From: Niabella sp.
GTDB taxonomy: Bacteria > Bacteroidota > Bacteroidia > Chitinophagales > Chitinophagaceae
Direction: 5' to 3'
Assembly (NCBI RefSeq): GCF_030150205.1
Contig: NZ_JASLGT010000001.1
Span: forward strand, 1-64,000
Length of the DNA stretch: 64,000 nt
Shown here: one piece after another, positions 9,701 to 16,955 of the stretch
Position numbering within the stretch: position 1 is the stretch's first letter
Layout: every line of letters begins with the position of its first letter
Notes under the pieces: model-generated
Seen by the model: the letters and a program-made list of their open reading frames with translations, nothing else
Told to the model about the DNA's origin: nothing
Databases searched by the model: none
Translations under genes and position numbers: made by a program

Positions 9701-10233
9701 TCCCTTGTTGTGACGGTTCCTGCCTGTGTACCTTTTACAGATACGGATACACCTTCCAGCGGATCATTACTTTCATTACGCACCACGCCACTAAGGGTAT
9801 GTGCCGCTTTTTCTACCGGTGTTACCGGTTTCTGTGTATTCTCCAGCACCACGATGGTATTGCCTTTTAGACGGTAATCCAGTTTTGTTTGCGCAAGCAG
9901 GTTGTTGAGCAGCTCCGGAAGCAGCCGCCGGCCACCCGGTACTACAAGCTTTGTATAAGCTCCTACCTGGGCTTCAATATAGGCAAAGCGAAAAGGGGTT
10001 TGCCGTTCAATTTGTGCAAACACCTGCTTTAATGATGTTGGTTCCTGGTTTATGGCTACCACCGTCCGTTCTATATTCTGCGCTGTTGATGGCCGCGCAT
10101 GCAATACATTCAACGTTAGTAAAATCAATGACAAGATTACAAAACTCAGTTTCATCGCGTACGTAATTTTCCGGCGAACAGTCTTACTCCCGGCCCCGTC
10201 AAAAAAAGGCCTCCCAAAGGCATATTTTTTCAT
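6754..10233 (-). CDS. SusC/RagA TonB-dependent receptor with N-terminal STN signalling domain
   Basis: 1159 aa. A charged N-terminal extension precedes the hydrophobic signal (about residues 27-50); an internal ATG at residue 27 is an alternative start. The order is STN (secretin/TonB short N-terminal) domain about 60-130 (LKQVFAQIERQTPFRFAY...LPELLNNLLAQTKLDYRLKGNTIVV), carboxypeptidase-regulatory beta-sandwich about 143-220, TonB-box-like DEVVVVGYG, plug with SusC signatures, then a 22-strand-type barrel to the C-terminus. The STN domain marks receptors that signal to FecR, and a fecR/ECF pair lies directly upstream. Likely imports the sulfated glycan handled by the downstream sulfatase. 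Confidence 0.96.
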   Translation of the reverse strand: MKKYAFGRPFFDGAGSKTVRRKITYAMKLSFVILSLILLTLNVLHARPSTAQNIERTVVAINQEPTSLKQVFAQIERQTPFRFAYIEAQVGAYTKLVVPGGRRLLPELLNNLLAQTKLDYRLKGNTIVVLENTQKPVTPVEKAAHTLSGVVRNESNDPLEGVSVSVKGTQAGTVTTRDGLFTLEVHTGDLLVFSRIGYMPREVVVGSQTMIEVTLTALEGRMDEVVVVGYGSQKRLNMTGAVASVQMDKVLGDRPVTNMALALQGAIPGLTISGGANPGASKKINIRGMTSINGGGPLILVDNVVTNNLDLINPEDIETVSVLKDASSAAIYGARGAFGVIIITTKRGKKNQKIQLSYSNNFAFEKVTNLPEKASPLQTLQGYKDMGYTTYWSGQNVAKWYDLIVDYNKDPSTYPASGWTEDGGYRYFLKDNHEFERMLAPYGFKQIHNVSALGGGENISYRVSLGSTGENGILITDKDHYKRTTVSSYVNANITKWLSSSLDFKFANGVRTMPKQAGEQGLWNTQRPSYYPADSLPFNGAPYPVNTGATIIRNSAPETWIDRNTRIFSHTQLSPFKGFNAIFEYTYESGFQQDNYYNTLYWMQRGVENAIDPSDQSTTYYMDKYNMSYKAINAYFNYERTMGVHTFKFTGGYNQEQNNADGLWAKNFFMISNELPSISGGTGVIQAKDRFSDYTLQGGFYRLNYSYKDKYLFEANGRYDGSSKFPPGHRFGFFPSVSAGWNIAKEAFMQPLLPVITSLKLRASYGALGNQSIDNYQFYPVMSPYKPNWIYNGAQPVSLNSPGLIRKDFTWEKVNTLDIGVDYALLNNRLAGAFDWYRRNTIGMLAPGLDFPAVVGAAAPQQNAADLKTEGWEFNLQWNDRIGEWKYGLGLNLFDARSFITRFRNDNKVLGNYADGHSNYYEGMEIGDIWGYVSDGFYTADDFNANGTLKDGVVSIQGVLSREGDMKYKNLMDDASSTNQINVGTNTLANPGDRKIIGNNTARYNYGVNGFLGWKNIDLSFILQGVGKRDVWIGGDLMFPHAGKFSTFYTYQLNYWTPSNKDAYYARLYTDAGEATGSNQRIQTKFLQNAAYLRVKNITLSYTLPQALVSRAAIRGAKLFISGENIFTFSRLIPGVDPELLSWQYPQSKIYSFGVNVNL

Positions 10234-10278
10234 ACCTTTAAATTGATTTAAATGTTAACGAATAGCTATTTAGATCCT

Positions 10279-10307
10279 GGCTGCACTAACTCGTACTTAG
10301 TGTAGCC
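10279..10307 (+). other. Hairpin between fecR and susC
   Basis: GGCTGCACTAA (10279-10289) pairs with TTAGTGTAGCC (10297-10307) with one G-T pair, and is followed on the plus strand by TTTTT. No plus-strand gene precedes it. On the coding (minus) strand it lies between the fecR stop and the susC start, where it could slow or separate transcription of the signalling pair from susCD. Confidence 0.5.
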
Positions 10308-10327
10308 TTTTTCATATATCCCTTATT

Positions 10328-11356
10328 TTATTTGCAACCCGGACCATCTATTTCTATCGTATGACTTCCTTTCCGATGCCATCCGGAATGGGTGAGCATA
10401 CAAATAATGTCCAGACAATCGTTTAATGATTTTTCGCTAAAGTCGCCGGTAAACCGGCAGGCGGCCAATGCGGGTTCCAGGAATACCACATCCACCCCAA
10501 ACCGCTCCCGGATGAGGGTTGCAGCCGTTTGCCAGGTATCGTCGTTAAAGGTCAGATCCTGCCGCGTCCATCGTGTAACCGCCGCCGAATCGATTTGTGT
10601 GGCTATTTCGGCGGCTTTAGCAGTACCCTGTATGGTAAGCTGATTGCCTGGTAGCAGCACCGTTACAGGCTTTTGGGTAGCGGCCTCATCCACCCGCACT
10701 TTTCCCCTGGTAACGGTTATCTGGAATTTTCCGTTATTGGTCCGTATATCAAACGCGGTACCCAGCACTTTAATATCATAACTACCGGTACTTACCACAA
10801 AAGGGCGTTGCGCATCATGCATCACATCAAAATAGGCATCCCCCGTAATCTTTACACGGCGAACGGCACTACTTGTAAATGAAGCATCATAGTACAACTC
10901 ACTTTGCTGACCTAATGTAACAACGGTTCCGTCCGGAAGCGTCAATACCCGTACCGGTGGCTGTGCCGGGGATTTTCCATCGGCTACCGCTGACCGGCCG
11001 GTTTCCTTCCCTGGCCGGGATGTTCCAAAAAACCAATAACTGCCGGCCAGCAATAACAGGATCGCCGCAGCAGCCACCCAGCGGCGGTAGTGCCGCAGTG
11101 CAGCCACCCGGCTTGTTTTTGGCATCTGCTGGCTAATAGCGTTATGCAGCCGCGCATATGCCTTATCCCACTGGGCATCGGGGAGTATAGCCCTGGTTTC
11201 CCGCTGATACCATACATCATGCAGTCCGATAGCCAGCCGCTCATTATCGGTAAGCTCGGATAACAATTGCCAGAACTCCTCCAGTTCAGACGGAGTGCAG
11301 GAGCTGTCAATGTATTTTTTAAAAAGCAGATCAAGTCTTGCCGGGTTGGATGACAT
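10328..11356 (-). CDS. FecR-family anti-sigma factor
   Basis: About 342 aa from the ATG at 11356 (MSSNPARLDLLF); an ATG six codons earlier (11374) is equally possible, while the longest frame starts at GTG. Cytoplasmic N-terminal segment with the IDSSCTPSELEEFWQLLSEL helix, one transmembrane segment (AAAAILLLLAGSYWFFG), then the periplasmic FecR domain (LPDGTVVTLGQQSELYYD...ITGDAYFDVMHDAQRPFVVSTGSYDIKVLGTAFDIR). The C-terminal domain (FNDDTWQTAATLIRERFGVDVVF) contacts the receptor STN domain in known systems. It sits between the ECF sigma gene and susC, the standard order. Confidence 0.95.
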   Translation of the reverse strand: MSSNPARLDLLFKKYIDSSCTPSELEEFWQLLSELTDNERLAIGLHDVWYQRETRAILPDAQWDKAYARLHNAISQQMPKTSRVAALRHYRRWVAAAAILLLLAGSYWFFGTSRPGKETGRSAVADGKSPAQPPVRVLTLPDGTVVTLGQQSELYYDASFTSSAVRRVKITGDAYFDVMHDAQRPFVVSTGSYDIKVLGTAFDIRTNNGKFQITVTRGKVRVDEAATQKPVTVLLPGNQLTIQGTAKAAEIATQIDSAAVTRWTRQDLTFNDDTWQTAATLIRERFGVDVVFLEPALAACRFTGDFSEKSLNDCLDIICMLTHSGWHRKGSHTIEIDGPGCK

Positions 11357-11519
11357 AGTCAATAGTTTGTTCATTCCTAATGACGACAAAACAGATCCGA
11401 CAGGACTATTGCTGCAGTTTTTTTTTAAAAAGATTGTCAGACTTCTTTTCGGGAGCCGGGGCAACAAGAAAACCACGAGGACTGTTAAAAAAACGACGAC
11501 CGGAACCGGGAGCCGCTCT

Positions 11520-12113
11520 TTATCGCTGCCAGAACCGTTCGGCCAGGAACAGCAACCAGCAGGTTTCCACTCCCAGGGTGCGCCGCAGTTGTTCCAGGGT
11601 TTTGAGTGTGTGGGAAATAGTATTTTTCACGGTACTCCGGGAGATATTCAGGCGCCGGGCAATTTCGTCATGTGTTAGTCCTTCTACCCTGCTTAGGGTT
11701 AAGATCACCCTTCGTTGGGGCGACAGTTCATTTAAAACCAGGGTCAATAATTCTTTATGCTCCAGTTGCTGGGCGGCATTCGCCGTGGCTATGCCCTGTT
11801 GAACCGTGCGGATCTGTTCTGCGATCCACTGCTGCACCTGTGCATGCCTGGATGCCGTCTTTAAAAAATCGAGCGCTTTGTTTTTGGAAATGGTAAAAAG
11901 ATAGGCCTGCGGCTCATGCACCACCTGCAAGGTTTCCTTTTTCTGCCATATTTTAAAAAACACATCCAGTGTCAGCTCCTCCGCAATTTCGTGTAGTTTT
12001 ACAAAAGATAACAGGTATCCATAAACCTTATCTCTGTGCAAATTGAAAAACCGGCTGAAAGCAGTTTCATTTCCCAACGATATTTCATATAACAACGTAT
12101 CGTCGTTCATCAT
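11520..12113 (-). CDS. ECF RNA polymerase sigma factor (FecI-like, Bacteroidota sigma-70 family)
   Basis: About 197 aa from the ATG at 12113 (MMNDDTLLYEISLGNETAF). The frame extends further only to a TTG. Region 2 (FNLHRDKVYGYLLSFVKLHEIAEELTLDVFFKIWQ) binds core polymerase and the -10 element; region 4 (LSPQRRVILTLSRVEGLTHDEIARRLNISRSTVKNTISHTLKTL) is the -35-binding HTH. Together with the adjacent FecR and the STN-bearing SusC it forms a cell-surface signalling relay: ligand at SusC, FecR, sigma release, transcription of the locus. About 160 bp without a gene separate it from the fecR start. Confidence 0.95.
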   Translation of the reverse strand: MMNDDTLLYEISLGNETAFSRFFNLHRDKVYGYLLSFVKLHEIAEELTLDVFFKIWQKKETLQVVHEPQAYLFTISKNKALDFLKTASRHAQVQQWIAEQIRTVQQGIATANAAQQLEHKELLTLVLNELSPQRRVILTLSRVEGLTHDEIARRLNISRSTVKNTISHTLKTLEQLRRTLGVETCWLLFLAERFWQR

Positions 12114-12182
12114 GTCGTAAATATAGAACAATTCAGGAAATAATTAAACGGCCCGTACAAAGCCGGCCGGTGTTATCACCGG

Positions 12183-12785
12183 TTATAAATACGCCGATGC
12201 CGCTTCTTCCGTATTTGCTTCCGCTTTCATAAAATACAGGGGATATCCAAGATCCAGTTCATTATAGATCCGGAACCCGTTCTTTTCATACCAGGGAATA
12301 TTTTGTAACGCAGAGGTTTCCAGGCAAAAGATCCGTCCGGTGCTGCGGGCCCGCTGTTTCAGTTCCTGCAGCAGTCCGGTTCCCGTACCCCTGCCCTGCG
12401 CATCCCGGCGTACACCAATAAACCAAAGGTAATATAAGGGACCGGACGGCTGGCGTTCCCGGAGCGCCGCCTCCCGTTTCATCGCCCTTATTGCATGGCG
12501 GATACCGGTTGCGCCCAGAATCAGTTTCAGATCCAGCATCATTGCTTGCAGGCTGGTCTTTTTCTTATCGGGGAATACTACCAGGGCACAGCCCCGGCCG
12601 TCTTCGCTCAGGAACACTTCCCCGTATAACATGCATAGATCGAACGAATAGTTCATCAGGAGCGCTATACGCTGCAGACGTTTTGCATCCTGCGGAATGA
12701 TGTAGTGAACACTTTTATTATCCTGAAAGGCTTCTGTAAGGATCTCTACAACGGCAGACCGGTCCTTTTCCTGGGCTTTTACCAT
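12183..12785 (-). CDS. GNAT-family N-acetyltransferase
   Basis: 200 aa. The acetyl-CoA-binding motif A is present as LWFIGVRRDAQGRGTGTGLLQEL, followed by CLETSALQNIPWYEKNGF, the typical beta5/alpha4 end of GNAT domains. The acceptor substrate cannot be predicted. It is the last gene of the long minus-strand run, 42 nt after the MFS permease. In a phosphonate setting a GNAT could play the role of aminoalkylphosphonate acetyltransferase PhnO, but PhnO is shorter and no specific similarity is visible, so this is speculation. Confidence 0.85.
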   Translation of the reverse strand: MVKAQEKDRSAVVEILTEAFQDNKSVHYIIPQDAKRLQRIALLMNYSFDLCMLYGEVFLSEDGRGCALVVFPDKKKTSLQAMMLDLKLILGATGIRHAIRAMKREAALRERQPSGPLYYLWFIGVRRDAQGRGTGTGLLQELKQRARSTGRIFCLETSALQNIPWYEKNGFRIYNELDLGYPLYFMKAEANTEEAASAYL

Positions 12786-12827
12786 AACACAAAGGTATTG
12801 GCATTTTGGGAGTCAGATACGGCAGCT

Positions 12828-14084
12828 TCAAATGCCGGCCACCGGGTAGCGTTTTTGATCTTTATAACGGATGCGGGAGATCGTGGCGGCACAAAGCAGG
12901 CAAATGATGATTACAGCCCCAAACACACTGGATGTTCTTCCCGTTTTGTCGATCAGGTATCCCCAAAGCGGGTCACCGATGGCGGCAAATACATAGGCCG
13001 ACATGTTCATGATTCCCACGCCGGTTCCGATGTATTTTTCTGTAAGGAGATCAGGACTCATCAGCCAAAATGCCGATTGCGGCCCATACACAAAAAAACC
13101 GGCGGTAAACATCAGCACACCACCCGCTATAAGGTTGATGGTTGGGCTGAAACAAATCATCAGTGTGACCACTGCACTCGCCAGCATCCCTATACGGATG
13201 GCTGCCGGCCGGTTATAATTCAGCAACTGGTCCGAAATCGTTCCAAAAAAAAGCGCCCCGATGGCCATTCCTACCGGCAATAAGAGGATGGCCCAAAGGT
13301 TCTGCGGATTTTGCTGCCAGTTGCTGCCCAGGTAGTGCACGGGCACCCAGGTGATGAGCCCATAGCGTGCCATGTTTTCAAAACCCATGGCCAGCGAGGC
13401 CATCATAAATTCGCGGTTCCGGAATACATGCCGATAGGTCTCTTTCCAGTTGGCTTTTGTAGCCTTTTCCATTTCCCGTATAAGATTGGGTAACCCTATA
13501 TCGGAGGGCTGATCCCTTACGACGAGGTAAAATACAATTACGGCCACCAGCAAAAACAAAACCGGCAGGCGAAACAGCAACTGCCAGGAAGCATGCTGAT
13601 GTACCATCATAATGGAGCATAAAAAGGTAAGGACGGTTGAAAAACCGGCGGCCATGGTATACAATCCAAAGGCCCGTCCTCTTTCATCTTCGGACCACCA
13701 GTTGGAAATGATCCGGCTTCCGGGTGCCCAGGCCAGCGATTGAAAATAACCATTGAGAGTCCACAATAGCATGATCATGCTATATGAATGTGAAAAGCTG
13801 ATGGCAAAATTAGCTGCTACCGAAGCCAGTCCGCCCCATAGCACCATCTTTCGCGGACTGTAATGATCGGCCAGGTTGCCGTTAATCAATTGACCGATGG
13901 CATATCCCATCAGCATGGAGAAATTGATCCATCCCACCTGCGAATAAGAAATATGCAGGTCTTCCGTAATTTCTTTTGCGGCCCATCCAAAGTTATGCCG
14001 GCCCATATAAAAGAACAGGTAACAGAACATGGTTCCCAACAACATGCGCCATTGCTGTGCCCGGTATGTTTTTGTTCTTTTCAT
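12828..14084 (-). CDS. MFS permease of the organophosphate:phosphate antiporter type (GlpT/UhpT-like)
   Basis: About 418 aa from the ATG at 14084 (MKRTKTYRAQQWRML); the frame extends 19 codons upstream without resemblance. Twelve membrane segments. The first helix motif FYMGRHNFGWA, then GQLINGNLADHYSPRKMVLWG (MFS signature loop 2-3) and NGYFQSLAWAPGSRIISNWW match the GlpT/UhpT/PgtP branch. That branch exchanges organophosphates for phosphate, and E. coli GlpT also carries the phosphonate fosfomycin. It lies 131 nt after the HpnZ-like dehydrogenase in the same direction, consistent with import of a small phosphorus compound released outside the inner membrane (inference). Confidence 0.88.
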   Translation of the reverse strand: MKRTKTYRAQQWRMLLGTMFCYLFFYMGRHNFGWAAKEITEDLHISYSQVGWINFSMLMGYAIGQLINGNLADHYSPRKMVLWGGLASVAANFAISFSHSYSMIMLLWTLNGYFQSLAWAPGSRIISNWWSEDERGRAFGLYTMAAGFSTVLTFLCSIMMVHQHASWQLLFRLPVLFLLVAVIVFYLVVRDQPSDIGLPNLIREMEKATKANWKETYRHVFRNREFMMASLAMGFENMARYGLITWVPVHYLGSNWQQNPQNLWAILLLPVGMAIGALFFGTISDQLLNYNRPAAIRIGMLASAVVTLMICFSPTINLIAGGVLMFTAGFFVYGPQSAFWLMSPDLLTEKYIGTGVGIMNMSAYVFAAIGDPLWGYLIDKTGRTSSVFGAVIIICLLCAATISRIRYKDQKRYPVAGI

Positions 14085-14215
14085 ATAACTTTCTGATTGG
14101 GTGCCACAGAAGCACAGAGGCTCAGGATAAAAATATCGCATGCATCATTCCTTATAGCCCAAACCAATTTCATTCAGTGTTTCTGTAACTCAGTGGCCAT
14201 CATCGAATCCCCTTT

Positions 14216-15307
14216 CTACGGCAGCCGGATCCCTACGCGAAGCGGCTTTTCCCGAAGGGCATACGCAAACGCTTCATTGACCTCCGCCAATTGAAACTGC
14301 CGTTCCACTACATTTTCAAATGCGTAACGATTCCAGTGCCGGGTAACAAAATCCAGTGCTGTTACCAGGTCATCGGTATTGTAATTATGTAATCCTTTAA
14401 TGGTAATAAGCCGCCGTACCAGTTGCTCCGCATCTACCTGCACCGGCCTGTTCTTAAAAACGGCACCGGCCCAAACGGCAATACCTCCAATGGCCAGCAG
14501 GTTCAGCCCCTGCTCCATGGCTTCCGGCGCGCCGCTCATATCAAAAACCAAATCCACACCTTTCCATTGAAATTGTTCCTGCATGGTTGTCCATACTGAA
14601 GACGCGGAGGCCGCTGCAAAGGCCACATCCGCTCCAAAGCCAGCCGCCTGTTTTAAACGACGAGATCTGGTGCCAGCTACGCCCACCCAAACAGCACCCG
14701 CCGTTTTACACATAGCTGCGCAACTCAGTCCCAGCAGCCCGTCTCCAAATATCATAACCCGCTTGCCGGTAACCGTACCTGCCAGCCGCAATGCCCCGGC
14801 AGCCGTGGCCAGCGCACAATTTACGGTGGCCGCAACAGGTAACGGAAGCGTTGGTGGTATCTTCAGCAGGACCGTACCTGGTTTTAATATACAGTATTCA
14901 GATAATCCGCCATGAAAAGTATCGGTTGCCGTTACCTGCGCATGGCCGTATTTAAAAAGCCCTTCACCTTTCTGAGGCATCCCTATGCGGGCATAATAAG
15001 ACTCCGGATCACTTGCAAAAACCGACCAGGTAACCAGGTCGCCCGCCGAAAGTAAACGGCCCTGCTGATCCATTCCTGAGTGGCCAGCACCTATCCGTTC
15101 CACTGCGCCCACTACTTCATGTCCCAATACGGTCGGGCAGGCTTCGGTTCGTTTACCGCTATAGGTATGCAGGTCGCTGCCGCAAAGGGTTACAAACCGG
15201 TTCCGGATCAGTACCTCCCCCACCTTTAATTCCGGGAGCGGGGCCGTATGCGCCTGCAGCGGATTGCCCGGTCCAAGAAATAACATTAAATCACCAGAGG
15301 TTATCAT
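14216..15307 (-). CDS. Zinc-type alcohol dehydrogenase, HpnZ-like (phosphonate-associated clade)
   Basis: 363 aa medium-chain dehydrogenase/reductase. Catalytic zinc ligands Cys42 (TLCGSDLHTYSG) and His63/Glu64 (GHEVVG) are present, as is a Rossmann segment (VMIFGDGLLGLSCAAMC). The segments CGSDLHTYSG, GMPQKGEGLFKYGH and GGLSEYCILKPGT recall the clade described as putative phosphonate-catabolism-associated alcohol dehydrogenase (TIGR03366, HpnZ). From memory, members carry a Cys where this protein has Gly in the PQKG segment, and the four-Cys structural zinc lobe is absent here. Its substrate is unproven. Part of the long minus-strand run, 42 nt after the alkaline-phosphatase-superfamily gene. 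Confidence 0.85.
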   Translation of the reverse strand: MITSGDLMLFLGPGNPLQAHTAPLPELKVGEVLIRNRFVTLCGSDLHTYSGKRTEACPTVLGHEVVGAVERIGAGHSGMDQQGRLLSAGDLVTWSVFASDPESYYARIGMPQKGEGLFKYGHAQVTATDTFHGGLSEYCILKPGTVLLKIPPTLPLPVAATVNCALATAAGALRLAGTVTGKRVMIFGDGLLGLSCAAMCKTAGAVWVGVAGTRSRRLKQAAGFGADVAFAAASASSVWTTMQEQFQWKGVDLVFDMSGAPEAMEQGLNLLAIGGIAVWAGAVFKNRPVQVDAEQLVRRLITIKGLHNYNTDDLVTALDFVTRHWNRYAFENVVERQFQLAEVNEAFAYALREKPLRVGIRLP

Positions 15308-15349
15308 TCCAACAAAAACATTTTTTTGCAGCTACTATCTGCCGTTGCT

Positions 15350-16432
15350 TTACCGGCCTGTTACGGAAGGTATGGGCATGCCCACCGGGTGCTCTGCCTT
15401 AAAATCGAGCCCCAGCAGCTTGGCCATTGTTTGGGCAAACTGATCCTGGTAAAGCTGCATTTTTGTTTTAACAGCACCGGTGGCCGGCGTGTCGGGTCCT
15501 ATTACTGCCAGCCAGGTATTGTTCGATCCGGCGGCGGATGTACCATGGCTTACCCAGTCTTTACCGCTTCCGCGGCCGTGATCCGGACAAATCACAAAAG
15601 TGGTTTTGTTCCGGTAAAAGGGATCCCGCTGCATCGCATTCCACAAACTGCCAATCATCTGGTCGATATAATGCGCAGCGTCCAGGTAAAAATCATAACG
15701 GCCGGAATGAGCCAGCACATCCGGATCACCGAAATCGATATATACCACACGTGGGTGGCGGGCCAGGATATAACTCTTCGCAATGGCATAGGTATTCATA
15801 TCCCACCGTTCTTCATCGCCATAATATTTGGGCAGGTAGTCCTGCAGCTCGTTGGCCAGTTCCTGCGCTTCCGTAAGCTTGCCGCTCTCCACTTTTTCGT
15901 ATGGGTTGATCAGTGGCAGATGATTCCGGTGGCGGTTCACAATACGATCCACCGCATCCCAGCTGGCAAACACCGCTACCTTTCCCTCGAAGCCTTTTTG
16001 TTTTTCTATAAACTCAAACAGGTTCGTATTCGGATTATCGGGATACCCGTTTGAATTGATCTTTGAATCATAGTACCCCGTGATCGTTTCTGCCCTTCCG
16101 GGATAGGAGAACCAGTATGCATTGCGCACGTTTACATAATTGCCCCAATCCCTGTTTCCATAAAGCTGTCCTTTGGAAGCAATGGTGTTCCAGAAAAACG
16201 GCATCAGCTTTGCGCGGCGCTCTTCGGCTGTACTGGCCCAGTATTTCGCCATAAGCGCCGCACTGTCTGTTTTACGGTATTGGCGCTTATTGGCCAGCGA
16301 ACTATCCATGCCGTTAAACAATTCCTGCCAGCGGTAACCATCCACCGAAATGAATACGATGTGCTGGGTTTCGTTTTTTTGTGCTCCTGCGTTTAAAGAG
16401 GCTAGCAGGAACAGCCAGAAAATGTATCGCAT
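15350..16432 (-). CDS. Secreted alkaline-phosphatase-superfamily hydrolase (phosphodiesterase/phosphonoacetate-hydrolase-like)
   Basis: 360 aa with a Sec signal (cleavage near NAGAQ). The metal-binding set of the superfamily is complete: Asp31 (ISVDGYR), Asp238 and His242 (GDPDVLAHSG), Asp284-His285 (CPDHGRG) and His296 (VSHG). The likely nucleophile is Ser109 in the segment FSYPGRAETITG, where NPP-type enzymes carry Thr/Ser. The superfamily includes phosphodiesterases, phosphomonoesterases and phosphonoacetate hydrolase; which reaction this one does cannot be told by reading. Exported, in the same run as two SusCD pairs and a GlpT-type permease, so it is the best candidate for the enzyme that releases the transported product. 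Confidence 0.85.
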   Translation of the reverse strand: MRYIFWLFLLASLNAGAQKNETQHIVFISVDGYRWQELFNGMDSSLANKRQYRKTDSAALMAKYWASTAEERRAKLMPFFWNTIASKGQLYGNRDWGNYVNVRNAYWFSYPGRAETITGYYDSKINSNGYPDNPNTNLFEFIEKQKGFEGKVAVFASWDAVDRIVNRHRNHLPLINPYEKVESGKLTEAQELANELQDYLPKYYGDEERWDMNTYAIAKSYILARHPRVVYIDFGDPDVLAHSGRYDFYLDAAHYIDQMIGSLWNAMQRDPFYRNKTTFVICPDHGRGSGKDWVSHGTSAAGSNNTWLAVIGPDTPATGAVKTKMQLYQDQFAQTMAKLLGLDFKAEHPVGMPIPSVTGR

Positions 16433-16456
16433 AGTTGTTGTTCTTGTTACAGTAAA

Positions 16457-16858
16457 TTATTCAGGAGGGTTACCGGTTATGTATACTGTTTCTGAAGCAA
16501 GTAATGTACTATCTGCCCTGTATGCAGCAACAGTGCCGGTGCCAGGGTTATCCCATACAACCCATATTTTCCATTCATGGGAATCGAAAACAATATGACC
16601 ACCAGTAATCTCCCAAAAATCCGGTGGGTCCACATTGGGGTAATCGTCACTGGATGCTTCATAAACATGCTGGAGACTTCCGGTAGTTACATTTTCGGTT
16701 CCGATAATTGTCCAACCTTCCGTAGATACTTTTAGAATTTTATTACTTCTTGTTTTTTGAGAAGGAATAGGCGTGTGTATCCAACCTGCTCCTATAATTG
16801 TGATACAGATCAGAAAAAAGCCAGGCATTACTTGGTTACGCCAGCATTTTAAATTCAT
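16457..16858 (-). CDS. Small exported protein of unknown function
   Basis: 133 aa from the ATG at 16858 (MNLKCWRNQVMPGFFLICITIIGAGW); the frame reaches back to 16981 but the upstream part looks non-coding. A single hydrophobic N-terminal segment serves as signal or anchor. The rest is rich in aromatic residues and beta-prone (EGWTIIGTENVTTGS, DFWEITGGHIVFDSHEWKIWVVW) and resembles a small lectin-like or immunoglobulin-like fold. I do not recognise the family. It lies between the DUF4983-type protein and the active hydrolase, 24 nt from the latter, so it is probably part of the same transcript. Confidence 0.6.
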   Translation of the reverse strand: MNLKCWRNQVMPGFFLICITIIGAGWIHTPIPSQKTRSNKILKVSTEGWTIIGTENVTTGSLQHVYEASSDDYPNVDPPDFWEITGGHIVFDSHEWKIWVVWDNPGTGTVAAYRADSTLLASETVYITGNPPE

Positions 16859-16955
16859 AATGGTATATTTTATTGAAGAATAACTGTGTGCCAAACTTCT
16901 GAAAGGAGTAACCAGGCTTCTGTTTATACCGGAGCCCGGTACGCTATATTCCGCT

